DNA of 64,000 nucleotides from Pedobacter sp. (GCF_031119335.1 NZ_JAVHXT010000013.1:62001-126000); one strand, 5' to 3'. Shown: positions 9,114 to 17,904, counted from the first letter of the stretch. Program-made: numbers and translations. Notes: generated by a model from the letters alone, not told the origin.

Positions 9114-9731
9114 ATGTTGAGAGAAACCTTCTTTGTGCTGGCAAATAGTTATTCCGATAATTTGTTATTGATTGAAGAACTTTGGCATGAAATTGAGCAG
9201 TCGTACAGCGGAAAAGATAGGCACTACCATAATCTGCAGCATCTTTCTCATTTGCTCACACAAATTACTGAGGTAAAAGAACAGTTTCTACAATGGAATG
9301 TGGTTTTGTTTTCGCTATACTATCATGATGTCGTTTACAAGGCGACAAAATCAGACAATGAAGCTAAAAGTGCTGCGCTGGCGGTAAAAAGGATGGGGAA
9401 ATTAGGTGTGCCCAACGAAATGATCGAAAGCTGTGAGAAGCAAATATTAGCTACCAAATCGCATCAACTTAGTGACAATAGCGATACCAATTTATTTACA
9501 GATGCCGATCTATCTATCTTAGGTACGAATTGGGAAGACTATGTTACGTATTACCAGTCTGTGAGAAAAGAGTATGCGGTTTATCCAGATTTTATGTATC
9601 GTCCAGGACGAAAAAAGGTGTTAGCACATTTTTTGAAAATGCCGAAGATTTATAAAACTGATTATTTCTGTGAAAAGTTTGAATTACAGGCTCGGCAAAA
9701 TATGGAAAGAGAAATAGCTGTGCTTGCGTAA
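9114..9731 (+). CDS. HD-superfamily metal-dependent phosphohydrolase-like protein
   Basis: This 205-residue cytoplasmic protein belongs to a widespread group of predicted HD-domain hydrolases. Metal-ligand motifs appear in order: a histidine cluster HYHNLQHLSHLL (about residues 38-49), the HD pair in YYHDVVYKA (about residues 71-79), and a later TKSHQ...FTDADLSILG segment. The substrate is unknown; relatives occur near nucleotide or lipoprotein genes without a consistent role. It is probably cotranscribed with the upstream lipoprotein and ends in a region with a strong hairpin shared with the convergent mph gene. Confidence 0.8.
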   Translation: MLRETFFVLANSYSDNLLLIEELWHEIEQSYSGKDRHYHNLQHLSHLLTQITEVKEQFLQWNVVLFSLYYHDVVYKATKSDNEAKSAALAVKRMGKLGVPNEMIESCEKQILATKSHQLSDNSDTNLFTDADLSILGTNWEDYVTYYQSVRKEYAVYPDFMYRPGRKKVLAHFLKMPKIYKTDYFCEKFELQARQNMEREIAVLA

Positions 9732-9775
9732 TGCAATTATTCGGATATTTAGAAGCTATTTAAATGATAATAATA

Positions 9776-9797
9776 AGGCGGGTGAGGACACCCGCCT
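9776..9797. terminator. Bidirectional hairpin between the HD-domain gene and mph
   Basis: A perfect 8-bp stem, AGGCGGGT with ACCCGCCT around a 6-nt loop, sits between two convergent genes, 44 bp past one stop and 41 bp past the other. Flanking A/T-rich sequence on both sides (taataa and ataatt) is short of a proper U-tract, so termination is likely but may be weak. Confidence 0.6.
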
Positions 9798-9838
9798 ATA
9801 ATTGAAAACTTAAGTTTGGTGTACAAGGAAACTCAACC

Positions 9839-10723
9839 TTAACCAACGCCTAGTTGTGCCTTCGCACCAATGATATGGTTTTCATCTTGCGTTTCAATGG
9901 CGAAGAAACCATAAGCCAAAGGAGCGGCGGCGGCACGTTCTAACGTTTGCTCAAATAGTTTGTCCCAAACCTGTCCACCTTGTGTTTGATATTCCAAGAT
10001 GAGTTTTTTCAAACTGTCTTCACCAAAAATGGATACGTGACCAGAAAAATCTTGGGAAATGTCGCTCACTTGTGCCGTTGACCAATCGATTAAGCCAGTA
10101 ACATTACCTTCTCCGTTGGTAATAACATGACCAGCATATAAATCGCCGTGAATAAAGCGGGTGAAGTTGGGCCAAAGCAAATCGTTGTCGAGCCATTTTT
10201 GGTAGCGGTTTTCGAGCTCTTTGCTAATTCCCAATTCTGATTTTACCAATTGCAGCCTGTCGGCAATTTCACTTCTTAGATCTATTGGCTTCATCACCTT
10301 CAAATTGTTTTGTGCCGCTTGGCTCTCTGGTATACTATGTAATTGAACCAAAACTTTGGCAAGAGAAGAAACGTAGTTGGGATTATTTTTGTTCATGTTC
10401 CAAGTCACTTCGTATGTTTTTGCATCGAATGTAAGTGTAGGTTTGCCATTTAACAAAGGATAAGCGACCAGTTTTTCAGTAGCGATCTTCCAGTTTGGAA
10501 CTTCTACGGAAAGATGCTTGCTAACGAGATCTAAAATACGTTTCTCCGTCGCAATTTGTTCTCCTAAATTGTCACGGCGTGGAATGCGTAAAAGCCATTG
10601 GTTTCCGTCTAAGTCGGTAGCAAAGCCAACTTTAAAATCTATACCCATTTCATTGAATTGCATTTCTTCGCTAAGCAGCAAGCCATGATCTTTGGCAAGC
10701 TGTTGAATATCTTTAATTTTCAT
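9839..10723 (-). CDS. Macrolide 2'-phosphotransferase (Mph family)
   Basis: This 294-residue kinase of the aminoglycoside-phosphotransferase fold is expected to inactivate macrolides by phosphorylating the desosamine 2'-OH. By recall it follows Mph proteins such as MphB along the chain: QFNEMGIDF near the N-terminus, WLLRIPRRD (residues 43-51) for nucleotide binding, and PNWKIATEKLVAYPLLNG. The catalytic loop is IHGDLYAGH with His192, Gly193 and Asp194, followed by the metal-binding GLIDWSTA around Asp213. Length is typical (Mph about 300). It lies 27 bp downstream of a Mef-type exporter on the same strand. Which macrolides it accepts cannot be read from the sequence. Confidence 0.88.
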   Translation of the reverse strand: MKIKDIQQLAKDHGLLLSEEMQFNEMGIDFKVGFATDLDGNQWLLRIPRRDNLGEQIATEKRILDLVSKHLSVEVPNWKIATEKLVAYPLLNGKPTLTFDAKTYEVTWNMNKNNPNYVSSLAKVLVQLHSIPESQAAQNNLKVMKPIDLRSEIADRLQLVKSELGISKELENRYQKWLDNDLLWPNFTRFIHGDLYAGHVITNGEGNVTGLIDWSTAQVSDISQDFSGHVSIFGEDSLKKLILEYQTQGGQVWDKLFEQTLERAAAAPLAYGFFAIETQDENHIIGAKAQLGVG

Positions 10724-10750
10724 TTTAATCTTTTTAATGTAAACATTTAA

Positions 10751-11986
10751 CTAATTGTTTTTAATCTGCGTTTTTGTTTTTCCAAGTCGCTTTAACGAGG
10801 GGGTGCAGAAAGAGATAATGCCGATAGCGATTACTAAGCCTCCACAGATTAAGAAGGCATTATTAACGCCTATCTTCTCTGCAATTAATCCAGTAAAGAG
10901 CAGTCCGACTACGCTTGGCAAAACTGCCACGCTGAAGTAGAGAGAGAATACGCGACCTAGCATATTGGGACTTACTTCTATTTGCAATACAGTGGTAAAG
11001 CAGGCAGAAAAAATAGATAATGCAAGCCCACCAAAAGTGGTTGCCAAAACAAAACCTATAAACCATTCTGATGGGAATGCACCACATAACACGAATGTTA
11101 GCCCTAATACCAAGTGCATTGAATTGATCAGCACAATTTTTGATAATTTAACTTTAAATATCCCTAAAACACTGCCGCCAACTAGCATTCCAATTCCCCA
11201 AACTATTTCTATTAAACTCATTTCCCATTTTCCGCCTTGGTAATGCCCTATGGTAAGCAAGGGGAACATAATTGCTGCTGGCATAATGAAAAAAGTGATC
11301 AGCATAGCGTAAAGGAACAAGAAACTTAAGCCTCTGTTTTTTAGAACTGCATTACATCCATCTTTAAGTTCTTGTAAAACAACGCTAATTGAAGATTTTG
11401 TTGTTGCCTTGAGATGAGGAATGCTGACAAATAGTAAGGATGAAATTGCTACCACAGCTCCAATGATATCTAGATACAGCACATTTGAAATAGAAAGGTA
11501 GGTAATGGCTAATGTGCCAACTGCTGGTCCGCCGATGCTGCTTACCGATTGCAAAACCTGATTAATGCCTGAAAGCCTAAGCAATTGGTCTTCTGGAACG
11601 ATGAGTGGGGCCACAGCTTGGAGGGCAGGTGCATGAAACGCGTTACCTACCGAGCGTAAAGCTAGCATTACATAGATCCATACGAGGTTAACTGTCTCAT
11701 TTCGAAGAATAAATATCATCGCTAAAGCGCATGTGGCTATAAACGCATCAGAAAAAATCATTACTTTTTTTCTGTTCCAGCGATCTATAAATACACCTGC
11801 AAAAGGGCCAATTAGGGCTTGAGGTAGCATTCCAGCAATGCCAGCGTAAGCCAAAACCTGTGCAGATTCGTATTTTAAGCTAAGCCAAATTATAATTGCA
11901 AACTGTACAGCATAGCTGGTAAGCATTGATACGAACTGCCCAGTCCATATATACAAATAGGTTTTTAACCATTTGTTATTATCCAT
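10751..11986 (-). CDS. Mef-type macrolide efflux MFS transporter
   Basis: This 411-residue drug:H+ antiporter resembles Mef(A)/Mef(E). Shared features are the N-terminal WTGQFVSMLTSYAVQFAI segment, GPFAGVFIDRWNRKKVMI (TM2-TM3 loop), LALRSVGNAFHAPALQAV and LGRVFSLYFSV towards the C-terminus. Twelve hydrophobic segments are visible. It is the first gene of a two-gene operon with mph, giving efflux plus modification of the same drug class. An upstream leader of over 100 bp contains a possible short peptide ORF. Mef-mph pairs are known from mobile elements, but no mobility gene is adjacent here, so this may be an intrinsic chromosomal copy. Confidence 0.87.
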   Translation of the reverse strand: MDNNKWLKTYLYIWTGQFVSMLTSYAVQFAIIIWLSLKYESAQVLAYAGIAGMLPQALIGPFAGVFIDRWNRKKVMIFSDAFIATCALAMIFILRNETVNLVWIYVMLALRSVGNAFHAPALQAVAPLIVPEDQLLRLSGINQVLQSVSSIGGPAVGTLAITYLSISNVLYLDIIGAVVAISSLLFVSIPHLKATTKSSISVVLQELKDGCNAVLKNRGLSFLFLYAMLITFFIMPAAIMFPLLTIGHYQGGKWEMSLIEIVWGIGMLVGGSVLGIFKVKLSKIVLINSMHLVLGLTFVLCGAFPSEWFIGFVLATTFGGLALSIFSACFTTVLQIEVSPNMLGRVFSLYFSVAVLPSVVGLLFTGLIAEKIGVNNAFLICGGLVIAIGIISFCTPSLKRLGKTKTQIKNN

Positions 11987-12409
11987 AAAATTTGATTGAA
12001 AAAATTATACAACAAACAAGAAGAGCAATTGAAAAATTGTCTTCGAAAAGGATGTGGAAACTATGAAGTTGCCCTTATAAGGTGAACCAAGGCTTTGCCA
12101 TGTTGTACTTATTTTGATTAGTGTATGGAATAAAAGTAGCAAATTATGTTTCGTTTAAAGAATTTTGTTTTCATTTTCTAGCTGTGATACGCTCTTTTTT
12201 TGCGCCATGCTTGTTGGTTGATCGCAGTGATTTAGGTTGAATAGCCCTGATTGAACGGAATAGCCAATTGGCCTGTGCGTGGAAACTATGGAGAGAAAGC
12301 AGGACTATCGGAACTTAAAAGCTTGTGCAACTGCGCTTCAAATGCTAAGCAATGAAATGACAAAACAAAAATTACAAAACAGAAGTTATCTATAAAAAAC
12401 AAATGTATT
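11987..12409. promoter_or_regulatory. Upstream region of mef, with candidate leader peptide and hairpin
   Basis: This 423-bp gap separates divergent genes. On the minus strand a 9-codon ORF (12101 to 12075) encodes MAKPWFTL and stops within the palindrome CCTTATAAGG. About 35 bp further on comes a hairpin with arms GAAGACAATT and AATTGCTCTTC (one bulged base, near 12020-12044), then T-rich sequence and the mef start. The order short ORF, hairpin, resistance gene resembles attenuator leaders of macrolide-resistance genes, but the peptide has no known arrest motif. A direct repeat TGGAAACTATG occurs at 12055 and 12280. The rest of the gap shows nothing recognisable. Confidence 0.35.
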
Positions 12410-12808
12410 ATGGATAATCGAAAACCAGCTAAAGACAAATTGCACGCTAGCGATTTGGGAGAAACCAAAGATTTTAACGAATTGTCTTACGATAAGGATA
12501 AAAATAGTTTCGAGTTTGATGTAAAGGGCGAGGAAAAGGATTACGATCATCCGCTACCTTATGATACTTCGGCGCCAAATGGCGAAGACAGCATATCTAC
12601 TTACGATGAGGCCAACCGCTATGCGGGCAAGGATTATAGTGATGATGAAGAGGTTGACGAGCAGTTGGAAAGCAACGCCATGCATATTGATGAAAGTGGC
12701 GAAAGTGTGTTGCTAGACCCAGCAGATAAATTATTGGCGCAAACCGAAGAAGATTTAAGGGACGATTTGGATGAGGAAGGGTATCCGAAAAATGATTTGC
12801 CGCGTTAA
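12410..12808 (+). CDS. Acidic uncharacterised protein
   Basis: This 132-residue protein is very rich in Asp and Glu and has no hydrophobic segment, so it is probably cytoplasmic and largely disordered. No domain is recognisable. It starts at ATG 12410 after an A/T-rich leader. Its TAA stop and the TAA stop of the convergent dnaX gene share the palindrome TTAA at 12805-12808, so the two coding regions overlap by 4 bp. Coding status is supported by the consistent acidic composition and full-length frame, but not by a known family. Confidence 0.6.
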   Translation: MDNRKPAKDKLHASDLGETKDFNELSYDKDKNSFEFDVKGEEKDYDHPLPYDTSAPNGEDSISTYDEANRYAGKDYSDDEEVDEQLESNAMHIDESGESVLLDPADKLLAQTEEDLRDDLDEEGYPKNDLPR

Positions 12809-14625
12809 GGCAGTAAATCCAAATTAAAGCGTTTGCGGAACTCTTCTAGCTGCGGATTTTTTTCTACCAAATAGGCATACTTGTCTTTGTTGGTGTAAAT
12901 TCGGTCGCTTAGCTTAGGTTCTATACGTTTGGTCACAATCTGTATGTCGAAATTTTTGAGTTGCGACCTGATAAAGTTAAGCAACTCAATTTTTTCATCT
13001 TGCAAAGTACTTTCGAGTGCTATATTTTCTATAGAAACAATAATATCGAAGCCATCTAAAACAGGTTCGTTGCTGCTTAACAAGGTAAATAAATGAATTT
13101 TATCTTCATTACTTGCCTTTTGAATACACTGTTTCCAAACAGCCATAAACTGTTCTTGCGTAAAAGCTTGCTTATCGCTTCCACTAACATATTGCGGACC
13201 TTTATCGTCGCCGTCTAAATTGCCATTATTGCTAAAATCTGTTAACGAAGGAATTAACGAGCCTCCAATATTCTTAGCTAAGGGCTGTATCTTAATAGGG
13301 GAGGTAGGTGGTGCGCTAGCTGTTGGTGCTTCTACTTTGGGAGGCGCTACTTGTGTAGCTTGTGGGGCTACCACTGCTGACTTTTCTACAGGCGCTGGGC
13401 TACTAACTTTCGGGCTTTCAACTTTTGTTTCGCTTTGGTCTTTAGTCTTTAAGCTTTCAGCTTCTCCAGAACTAACTAAAGTTTTTTTTTTATCCTGATC
13501 TTGGTCAGTTGCTGTGTTGGCGAGTTGAATTACAGATGGGATGTGGCACATTTTAATGAGTGCCAACTCTACTTGCAACCGTTGATTTTTGCTGTTCTTG
13601 TAATTAAGATCGCATTGGTTGGCTAAATTCAACGCAGTTAAAATGAAACCTAAATTGGCACCGTTACTTTGTGCCAGGTATTTCTGCTTAATGTTTTCGC
13701 TTACTTCTAATAATTGTATAGTCTGGTTGTCTTTTCCAACCAATAAATTCCTAAAGTGACCAGCTAATCCGTTAATAAAGTTATTGCCATCAAATCCGTT
13801 ATTCAATATTTCATTGAAAAGTAGGAGAGTATTGCTTACATCGCCGCTGGTTAAAAAATCGGTCAGCTTAAAGTAGTAATCGTAATCTAAAATATTCAGA
13901 TTTGCAATTACCGCTTTGTAAGTTACATTTCTATTGGTATAGCTAACAATCTGGTCAAACATCGATAGCGCATCACGCAAACCACCATCAGCTTTTTGTG
14001 CAATGATATGCAAGCCATCGTTATCTGTAGCAATGCTTTCCCTCTCGGCAATTTTAGCCAAGTGATTAGAAATATCATCAACCTGAATTCTGTTAAAATC
14101 AAATATCTGACAACGAGATAAAATAGTAGGTAATATTTTATGTTTCTCTGTAGTTGCTAAAATGAAAATAGCGTACGGAGGTGGTTCTTCCAATGTTTTC
14201 AAAAATGCGTTAAAAGCACTTGTAGATAACATGTGAACCTCATCTATGATATAGATTTTATATTTTCCAGCTTGTGGCGGTATCCTAACTTGCTCAATCA
14301 AACTTCTGATGTCATCAACAGAGTTGTTAGATGCCGCATCTAGTTCGTGAAAGTTAAAAGAATGTCCCGATTGGAAAGATTGGCAGCTTTCACAAGTGCC
14401 GCAGGCTTCCTGTTCTGGTGTTAAGCTGGTGCAGTTAATGGTTTTCGCCAAAATACGGGCGCAGGTAGTTTTACCCACACCTCGCGGTCCGCAAAATAGA
14501 AAAGCTTGCGCCAGCTGGTTGTTTTTAATGGCATTTTTTAAAGTTCCGGTAATATGCTGCTGACCAACCACGGTTTCAAACGTAGCTGGGCGATATTTAC
14601 GGGCAGAAACAATAAAATTTTCCAT
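12805..14625 (-). CDS. dnaX: DNA polymerase III subunits gamma and tau
   Basis: This 606-residue clamp-loader ATPase loads the beta sliding clamp. Visible features are the P-loop GPRGVGKT (residues 46-53), a zinc module with Cys65, 75, 78 and 81, the Walker B segment IYIIDEVHMLS, sensor 1 ILATTEKHKILPTILSRC and its SRC arginine finger. A Pro/Ala-rich linker at roughly residues 385-450 leads to a tau-like C-terminal domain. ATG at 14625 fits the family N-terminus MENFIVSARKYRP better than an in-frame GTG six bases upstream. I did not identify a programmed frameshift site; the A-rich run near 13480-13490 would be the place to look. Confidence 0.95.
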   Translation of the reverse strand: MENFIVSARKYRPATFETVVGQQHITGTLKNAIKNNQLAQAFLFCGPRGVGKTTCARILAKTINCTSLTPEQEACGTCESCQSFQSGHSFNFHELDAASNNSVDDIRSLIEQVRIPPQAGKYKIYIIDEVHMLSTSAFNAFLKTLEEPPPYAIFILATTEKHKILPTILSRCQIFDFNRIQVDDISNHLAKIAERESIATDNDGLHIIAQKADGGLRDALSMFDQIVSYTNRNVTYKAVIANLNILDYDYYFKLTDFLTSGDVSNTLLLFNEILNNGFDGNNFINGLAGHFRNLLVGKDNQTIQLLEVSENIKQKYLAQSNGANLGFILTALNLANQCDLNYKNSKNQRLQVELALIKMCHIPSVIQLANTATDQDQDKKKTLVSSGEAESLKTKDQSETKVESPKVSSPAPVEKSAVVAPQATQVAPPKVEAPTASAPPTSPIKIQPLAKNIGGSLIPSLTDFSNNGNLDGDDKGPQYVSGSDKQAFTQEQFMAVWKQCIQKASNEDKIHLFTLLSSNEPVLDGFDIIVSIENIALESTLQDEKIELLNFIRSQLKNFDIQIVTKRIEPKLSDRIYTNKDKYAYLVEKNPQLEEFRKRFNLDLLP

Positions 14626-14774
14626 CGGCACGAAAATAAGGAAATTTTATGGAGTTGAAATGTGGGAAAGCTGGAATGTTGAAAAAATGGGTTAATGTGC
14701 TGTACACTAGTTTTATAGCTTATTGAAAATAAAACGCTAAATTAGTTTTACTACTTATTTGAAATAAACCCCCT

Positions 14775-15611
14775 ATGATTTACAGAAAGTTTAATCCCTG
14801 TGATAAACTGCATTCATTTATAGAATGTTATTACCTCTGGGAAATAGATTTACCTAAAGGAGAAAGCATGGTAATCGAGTCGCCACCGAACGGATTTTGT
14901 TCTGTAGTATTTAATTTAGGCGATTGCTATTCAATTGAGAACAAAAAGTATGACAGGCTCAAGGTACCTCAGCAATTTATTGCCGGCCAATCTATTTATA
15001 GCTACAAACTTCATATTTCTGGGCATTTAAATGTAGCTGGAATTGTGTTTAAGCCTGCTGCATTGGCTTCGTTGTATCATTTGCCAATTTATGAATATAC
15101 AGAAGAGCGGATGCCACTTTCAAATGTATTTGAAGAGGCCTTTTTAAAAAATTATGTTGATGGGTTGCAACAGGCAGAAACCGCAGTGCAAAAGGTAGAG
15201 CTTTTGGAGAAATTCGTTTTAGCAGAGATTAATCTTAAAGATATAAAGCCAGATATTATAGATGCCGCTGCAAACAAAATTGTTGAAGCTAATGGTATTA
15301 TACAAATTAACGACTTGATGAAAACAGTTTGTATGTCTAAACGGAGTTTTGAGCGTAATTTCTTCAAGAAAGTTGGCTTAAGTCCTAAATATTTTGCCCG
15401 AATTAGACGCTTAAGTTTTTTAGCCAATTTAGTTGCGGGCAAGAAAAAAGTAGATTGGCAGCAGGTACTAACAGAATGCGATTATTATGACCAATCTCAT
15501 TTTATTAAAGATTTTATTGAATTTACAGGCCGAAGTCCAGAAAAATATTTGCAGGATAATGTAGAACTGGCAAATTTCATTAGTAAACCAAAACCAGAAA
15601 ATTTAACATAG
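14775..15611 (+). CDS. AraC-family transcriptional regulator
   Basis: This 278-residue protein has an N-terminal sensing domain of about 150 residues that resembles the DUF6597 type found in many Bacteroidota AraC proteins (opening IYRKFNPCDKLHSFIECYYLWEID). A C-terminal AraC DNA-binding domain covers about residues 165-265. It includes a first helix-turn-helix around INDLMKTVCMSKRSFERNF, the sequence GLSPKYFARIRRL, and the second helix-turn-helix signature YDQSHFIKDFIEFTGRSPEKY. It leads a cluster of three downstream genes on the same strand, which are its most likely targets. The ligand is unknown. Confidence 0.85.
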   Translation: MIYRKFNPCDKLHSFIECYYLWEIDLPKGESMVIESPPNGFCSVVFNLGDCYSIENKKYDRLKVPQQFIAGQSIYSYKLHISGHLNVAGIVFKPAALASLYHLPIYEYTEERMPLSNVFEEAFLKNYVDGLQQAETAVQKVELLEKFVLAEINLKDIKPDIIDAAANKIVEANGIIQINDLMKTVCMSKRSFERNFFKKVGLSPKYFARIRRLSFLANLVAGKKKVDWQQVLTECDYYDQSHFIKDFIEFTGRSPEKYLQDNVELANFISKPKPENLT

Positions 15612-15681
15612 ATGTAATTGACGTTTTTTTACAATTAGCGCATACCTCTTTTTGCAATATTTGGTTATAAATAAATCTCTT

Positions 15682-16128
15682 ATGGAAACAAACATTAAAC
15701 AACAGCAGACCATTAGTTTTAAGAACATTTGCGTACAATTTATGCTTTCTTACCAGCAACAAAACATAGCGAAAATGCTAAATTGTTGTGATGCGGAAGG
15801 TTTGATAGATTTTATCCCTTTGGGCGAGAGTGGTAAGGGTAAAATTCATGAGCTTGGTAAAGCAATTTGGTCTATGTTGCTAGATAGTTTTCCCGATTTA
15901 GATAATACACTTGATGCAGCAGTTGCCGATGATAAAAATACAGTTCGTTGCCAGGTTGTTATTCGTGGTACGCAGGCCAAGGATTTTGCAGGTATCGAAA
16001 ACAAAGGAGAAAAATTCGATAGTGACCACATTTTTATCTTTCGGATTAGTCAAAATAATCTCATCGATTACATCTCCGTAAATTGGAACCATGCAGATTT
16101 TGCAAAGCAACTAGGAACTGTCATCTAA
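15682..16128 (+). CDS. SnoaL/NTF2-like protein
   Basis: This protein of about 148 residues has the alpha+beta cone layout of SnoaL-like polyketide-cyclase or ketosteroid-isomerase relatives. It starts with a helix carrying FMLSYQQQNIAKML, followed by SFPDLDNTLDAAVADDKNTVRCQVVIRG and a closing strand pattern FRISQNNLIDYISVNWN. The ATG at 15682 is preferred; a TTG 30 bases upstream adds ten residues without support. Members are so diverse that no reaction can be assigned. It lies 70 bp after the AraC gene and 14 bp before the membrane protein. Confidence 0.7.
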   Translation: METNIKQQQTISFKNICVQFMLSYQQQNIAKMLNCCDAEGLIDFIPLGESGKGKIHELGKAIWSMLLDSFPDLDNTLDAAVADDKNTVRCQVVIRGTQAKDFAGIENKGEKFDSDHIFIFRISQNNLIDYISVNWNHADFAKQLGTVI

Positions 16129-16142
16129 TAAAATATCTACTG

Positions 16143-16970
16143 ATGTTTAAAAAGGCATTTATTGTGTTGGTCAATATCTTTTTGGTGTTGGCGCCAACTT
16201 TTCCAATTTTGGAAAACTTCTACTTGATTGTAGATAACACTAATTTTTCTGGTTATTTAATAGGCTGTGCTGTTATTTCTGTAATCCTTTTGTTGGGTGC
16301 TTTGGTTGTCAATGCTCAAAATCAGAAATCAGGAGTATATGATTCTGCTGTTGAACGAGCTGCCTGGCTACTATTTGCATTAGGCATTTTGGTAATGATT
16401 CCTTTGCACATGGGGCCGCCTAAAGAAGGTGCAGTGTTGTTGCAGGCTGCAGCGTTAGAGAAATTTAGATATGTGATTTTACTTGTTGCAGTAATGGTTT
16501 TTGCTGTAGGAGTAATTACATTGATCAAATCATTTTGGGCGAAGATGAGTGTGCTACAGAAAGGTATAATAGTTCCTTTATTGATAGCCATACCTATTGC
16601 AATTTGGGATTATTATGACTCTTTCACTTTCAGTGCGCAACTCAATCAATGGGTAAATGATGGCAACAATGTGAACGATTTTTTTTCTAATTATAATTTT
16701 TACCATCACTGGAGAGCAGTTGGCCGTATTTTACCCTATATAATTGCGGCTTGGCTAGGTATTGTTTTGTATCAACAGGCTATAATTAAAAAGTGGGTTG
16801 CAGTAGCATTAAGTCTGTTTTGCTTAATCGGTATCGGTTTTTGTGTGGCATGTATGGTTAAAGGCTTTCAATTCTATTTTCCTTTTATGGTTCCCGCTAT
16901 TGCCTTATCGCCTGCTTATTGGTTGGGTATAGCCTTATTAAATAAATCAGTAATCACTACTAAAAAGTAA
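16143..16970 (+). CDS. Uncharacterised polytopic membrane protein
   Basis: This 275-residue protein has about eight hydrophobic segments, including FKKAFIVLVNIFLVLAPTF, GYLIGCAVISVILLLGALVV, YVILLVAVMVFAVGVITLI and a final pair near the C-terminus. No transporter motif is visible. ATG 16143 was chosen because it lies 14 bp after the previous stop and opens directly into the first membrane segment. The secreted metallopeptidase-like gene follows after 4 bp. Function is unknown; operon position suggests a link to the AraC regulator and the HExxH protein. Confidence 0.7.
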   Translation: MFKKAFIVLVNIFLVLAPTFPILENFYLIVDNTNFSGYLIGCAVISVILLLGALVVNAQNQKSGVYDSAVERAAWLLFALGILVMIPLHMGPPKEGAVLLQAAALEKFRYVILLVAVMVFAVGVITLIKSFWAKMSVLQKGIIVPLLIAIPIAIWDYYDSFTFSAQLNQWVNDGNNVNDFFSNYNFYHHWRAVGRILPYIIAAWLGIVLYQQAIIKKWVAVALSLFCLIGIGFCVACMVKGFQFYFPFMVPAIALSPAYWLGIALLNKSVITTKK

Positions 16971-16974
16971 TAAA

Positions 16975-17676
16975 ATGAAAAAAATAATCATCGGAATTCT
17001 TGTATTTCTTTGTCTAGTAGGTACATCTGTTTCAGCTCAAAATAAATTATTCGAAACCCATACCGACTCTGCAAAATTAGTTGATAATGCAAACTTGTTA
17101 ATTAAACAGTTTATTGTTGATGTAAATAAAATAAAGCCAGATTTAAAACTGAAAACTACAGGTGTTTTAAATACCAAACCTTTCTTAATTTTTTACAATT
17201 CAAGGCAGGATGTGGTAAATCTACCACTTTGGAGCCAAGTTATTGCCCCGCAAAAAGATTTCTTTTACAAATTAGCAGGAAGCGAAAATGAAGGCGTAAA
17301 GGTATTTGGCTTGCTATTTAATGGCTTTTATTTAGCTCACGAATTAGGTCATGCAGCCCAAACATCTGCTCAAAAAACTATAGCAGATAAATATGATAAT
17401 GAGTATTTTGCTAATGTAGTTGCTGTATTGTATTGGAAAAAAATAGGGAAACGCAAAGAACTTGATGCCTGTTATAAATACGCTAAAATTATCCTCAAGC
17501 AGCTAAGCAACCCTGTACCAACTGGCGAAGATGAACGAACTTATTTTACTGCAAACTATGCTAAACTAAGTGTCGATCCTTATAAGTACGGCTACTTCCA
17601 ATTTAGTCAACTGGTAAAAATTTATGAAGATAAAACGCTGCCAGATTTCGACACGTTTATAAAGGAAAAAATGTAA
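16975..17676 (+). CDS. Secreted protein with HExxH zinc-metallopeptidase motif
   Basis: This 233-residue protein has a classical signal peptide (residues 1-21, ending VSAQ) and is therefore exported. Residues 122-126 read HELGH, a zinc-binding HExxH site, and 17 residues later Glu143 in DNEYFANVVAV matches the third-ligand E.xAN pattern of gluzincin peptidases. The rest of the chain matches no peptidase family I can name, and the domain is short. It could be a true small metallopeptidase or a degenerate relative that only binds metal. It is the last gene of the AraC-led cluster. Confidence 0.7.
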   Translation: MKKIIIGILVFLCLVGTSVSAQNKLFETHTDSAKLVDNANLLIKQFIVDVNKIKPDLKLKTTGVLNTKPFLIFYNSRQDVVNLPLWSQVIAPQKDFFYKLAGSENEGVKVFGLLFNGFYLAHELGHAAQTSAQKTIADKYDNEYFANVVAVLYWKKIGKRKELDACYKYAKIILKQLSNPVPTGEDERTYFTANYAKLSVDPYKYGYFQFSQLVKIYEDKTLPDFDTFIKEKM

Positions 17677-17732
17677 TTGTTGTTTTTTTTGTTCGCTTTT
17701 TGTAAATGTGGTGGTGCTTGCGCAGCATGACC

Positions 17733-17882
17733 ATGGAAACAAGCCTTCTAGTGTACAATGTGCATAGCCATAGTTTATATCAGGTTTACAAAGAAAAGGG
17801 AAATACCGCCAAAGCCAAAGAATATGCCGAAGCCTTAAATAAAACCACAGCTTTTGGAGATAAGGGGCTTTACAAGTTGTAA
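17733..17882 (+). pseudogene. Remnant of a TPR-like protein C-terminus
   Basis: A 49-codon frame from ATG 17733 to TAA 17882 reads like the last helices of a tetratricopeptide-type protein, with HSLYQVYKEKGNTAKAKEYA followed by EALNKTTAFGDKGLYKL. Nothing upstream continues the protein in any frame, and the preceding 50 bp are unrelated. It is best read as the surviving 3' end of a deleted gene between the metallopeptidase gene and the convergent AraC gene. Confidence 0.5.
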
Positions 17883-17904
17883 ACTGTCAACTGAAAACTG
17901 TCTA

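Noticed and set aside
12286..12468. 60-codon minus-strand frame upstream of mef
   Set aside because: It overlaps the 5' end of the acidic-protein gene on the other strand and lacks any family signature.
13480..13495. Programmed frameshift site in dnaX
   Set aside because: There is an A-rich run on the coding strand, but no clear slippery heptamer with a downstream stem could be confirmed by eye.
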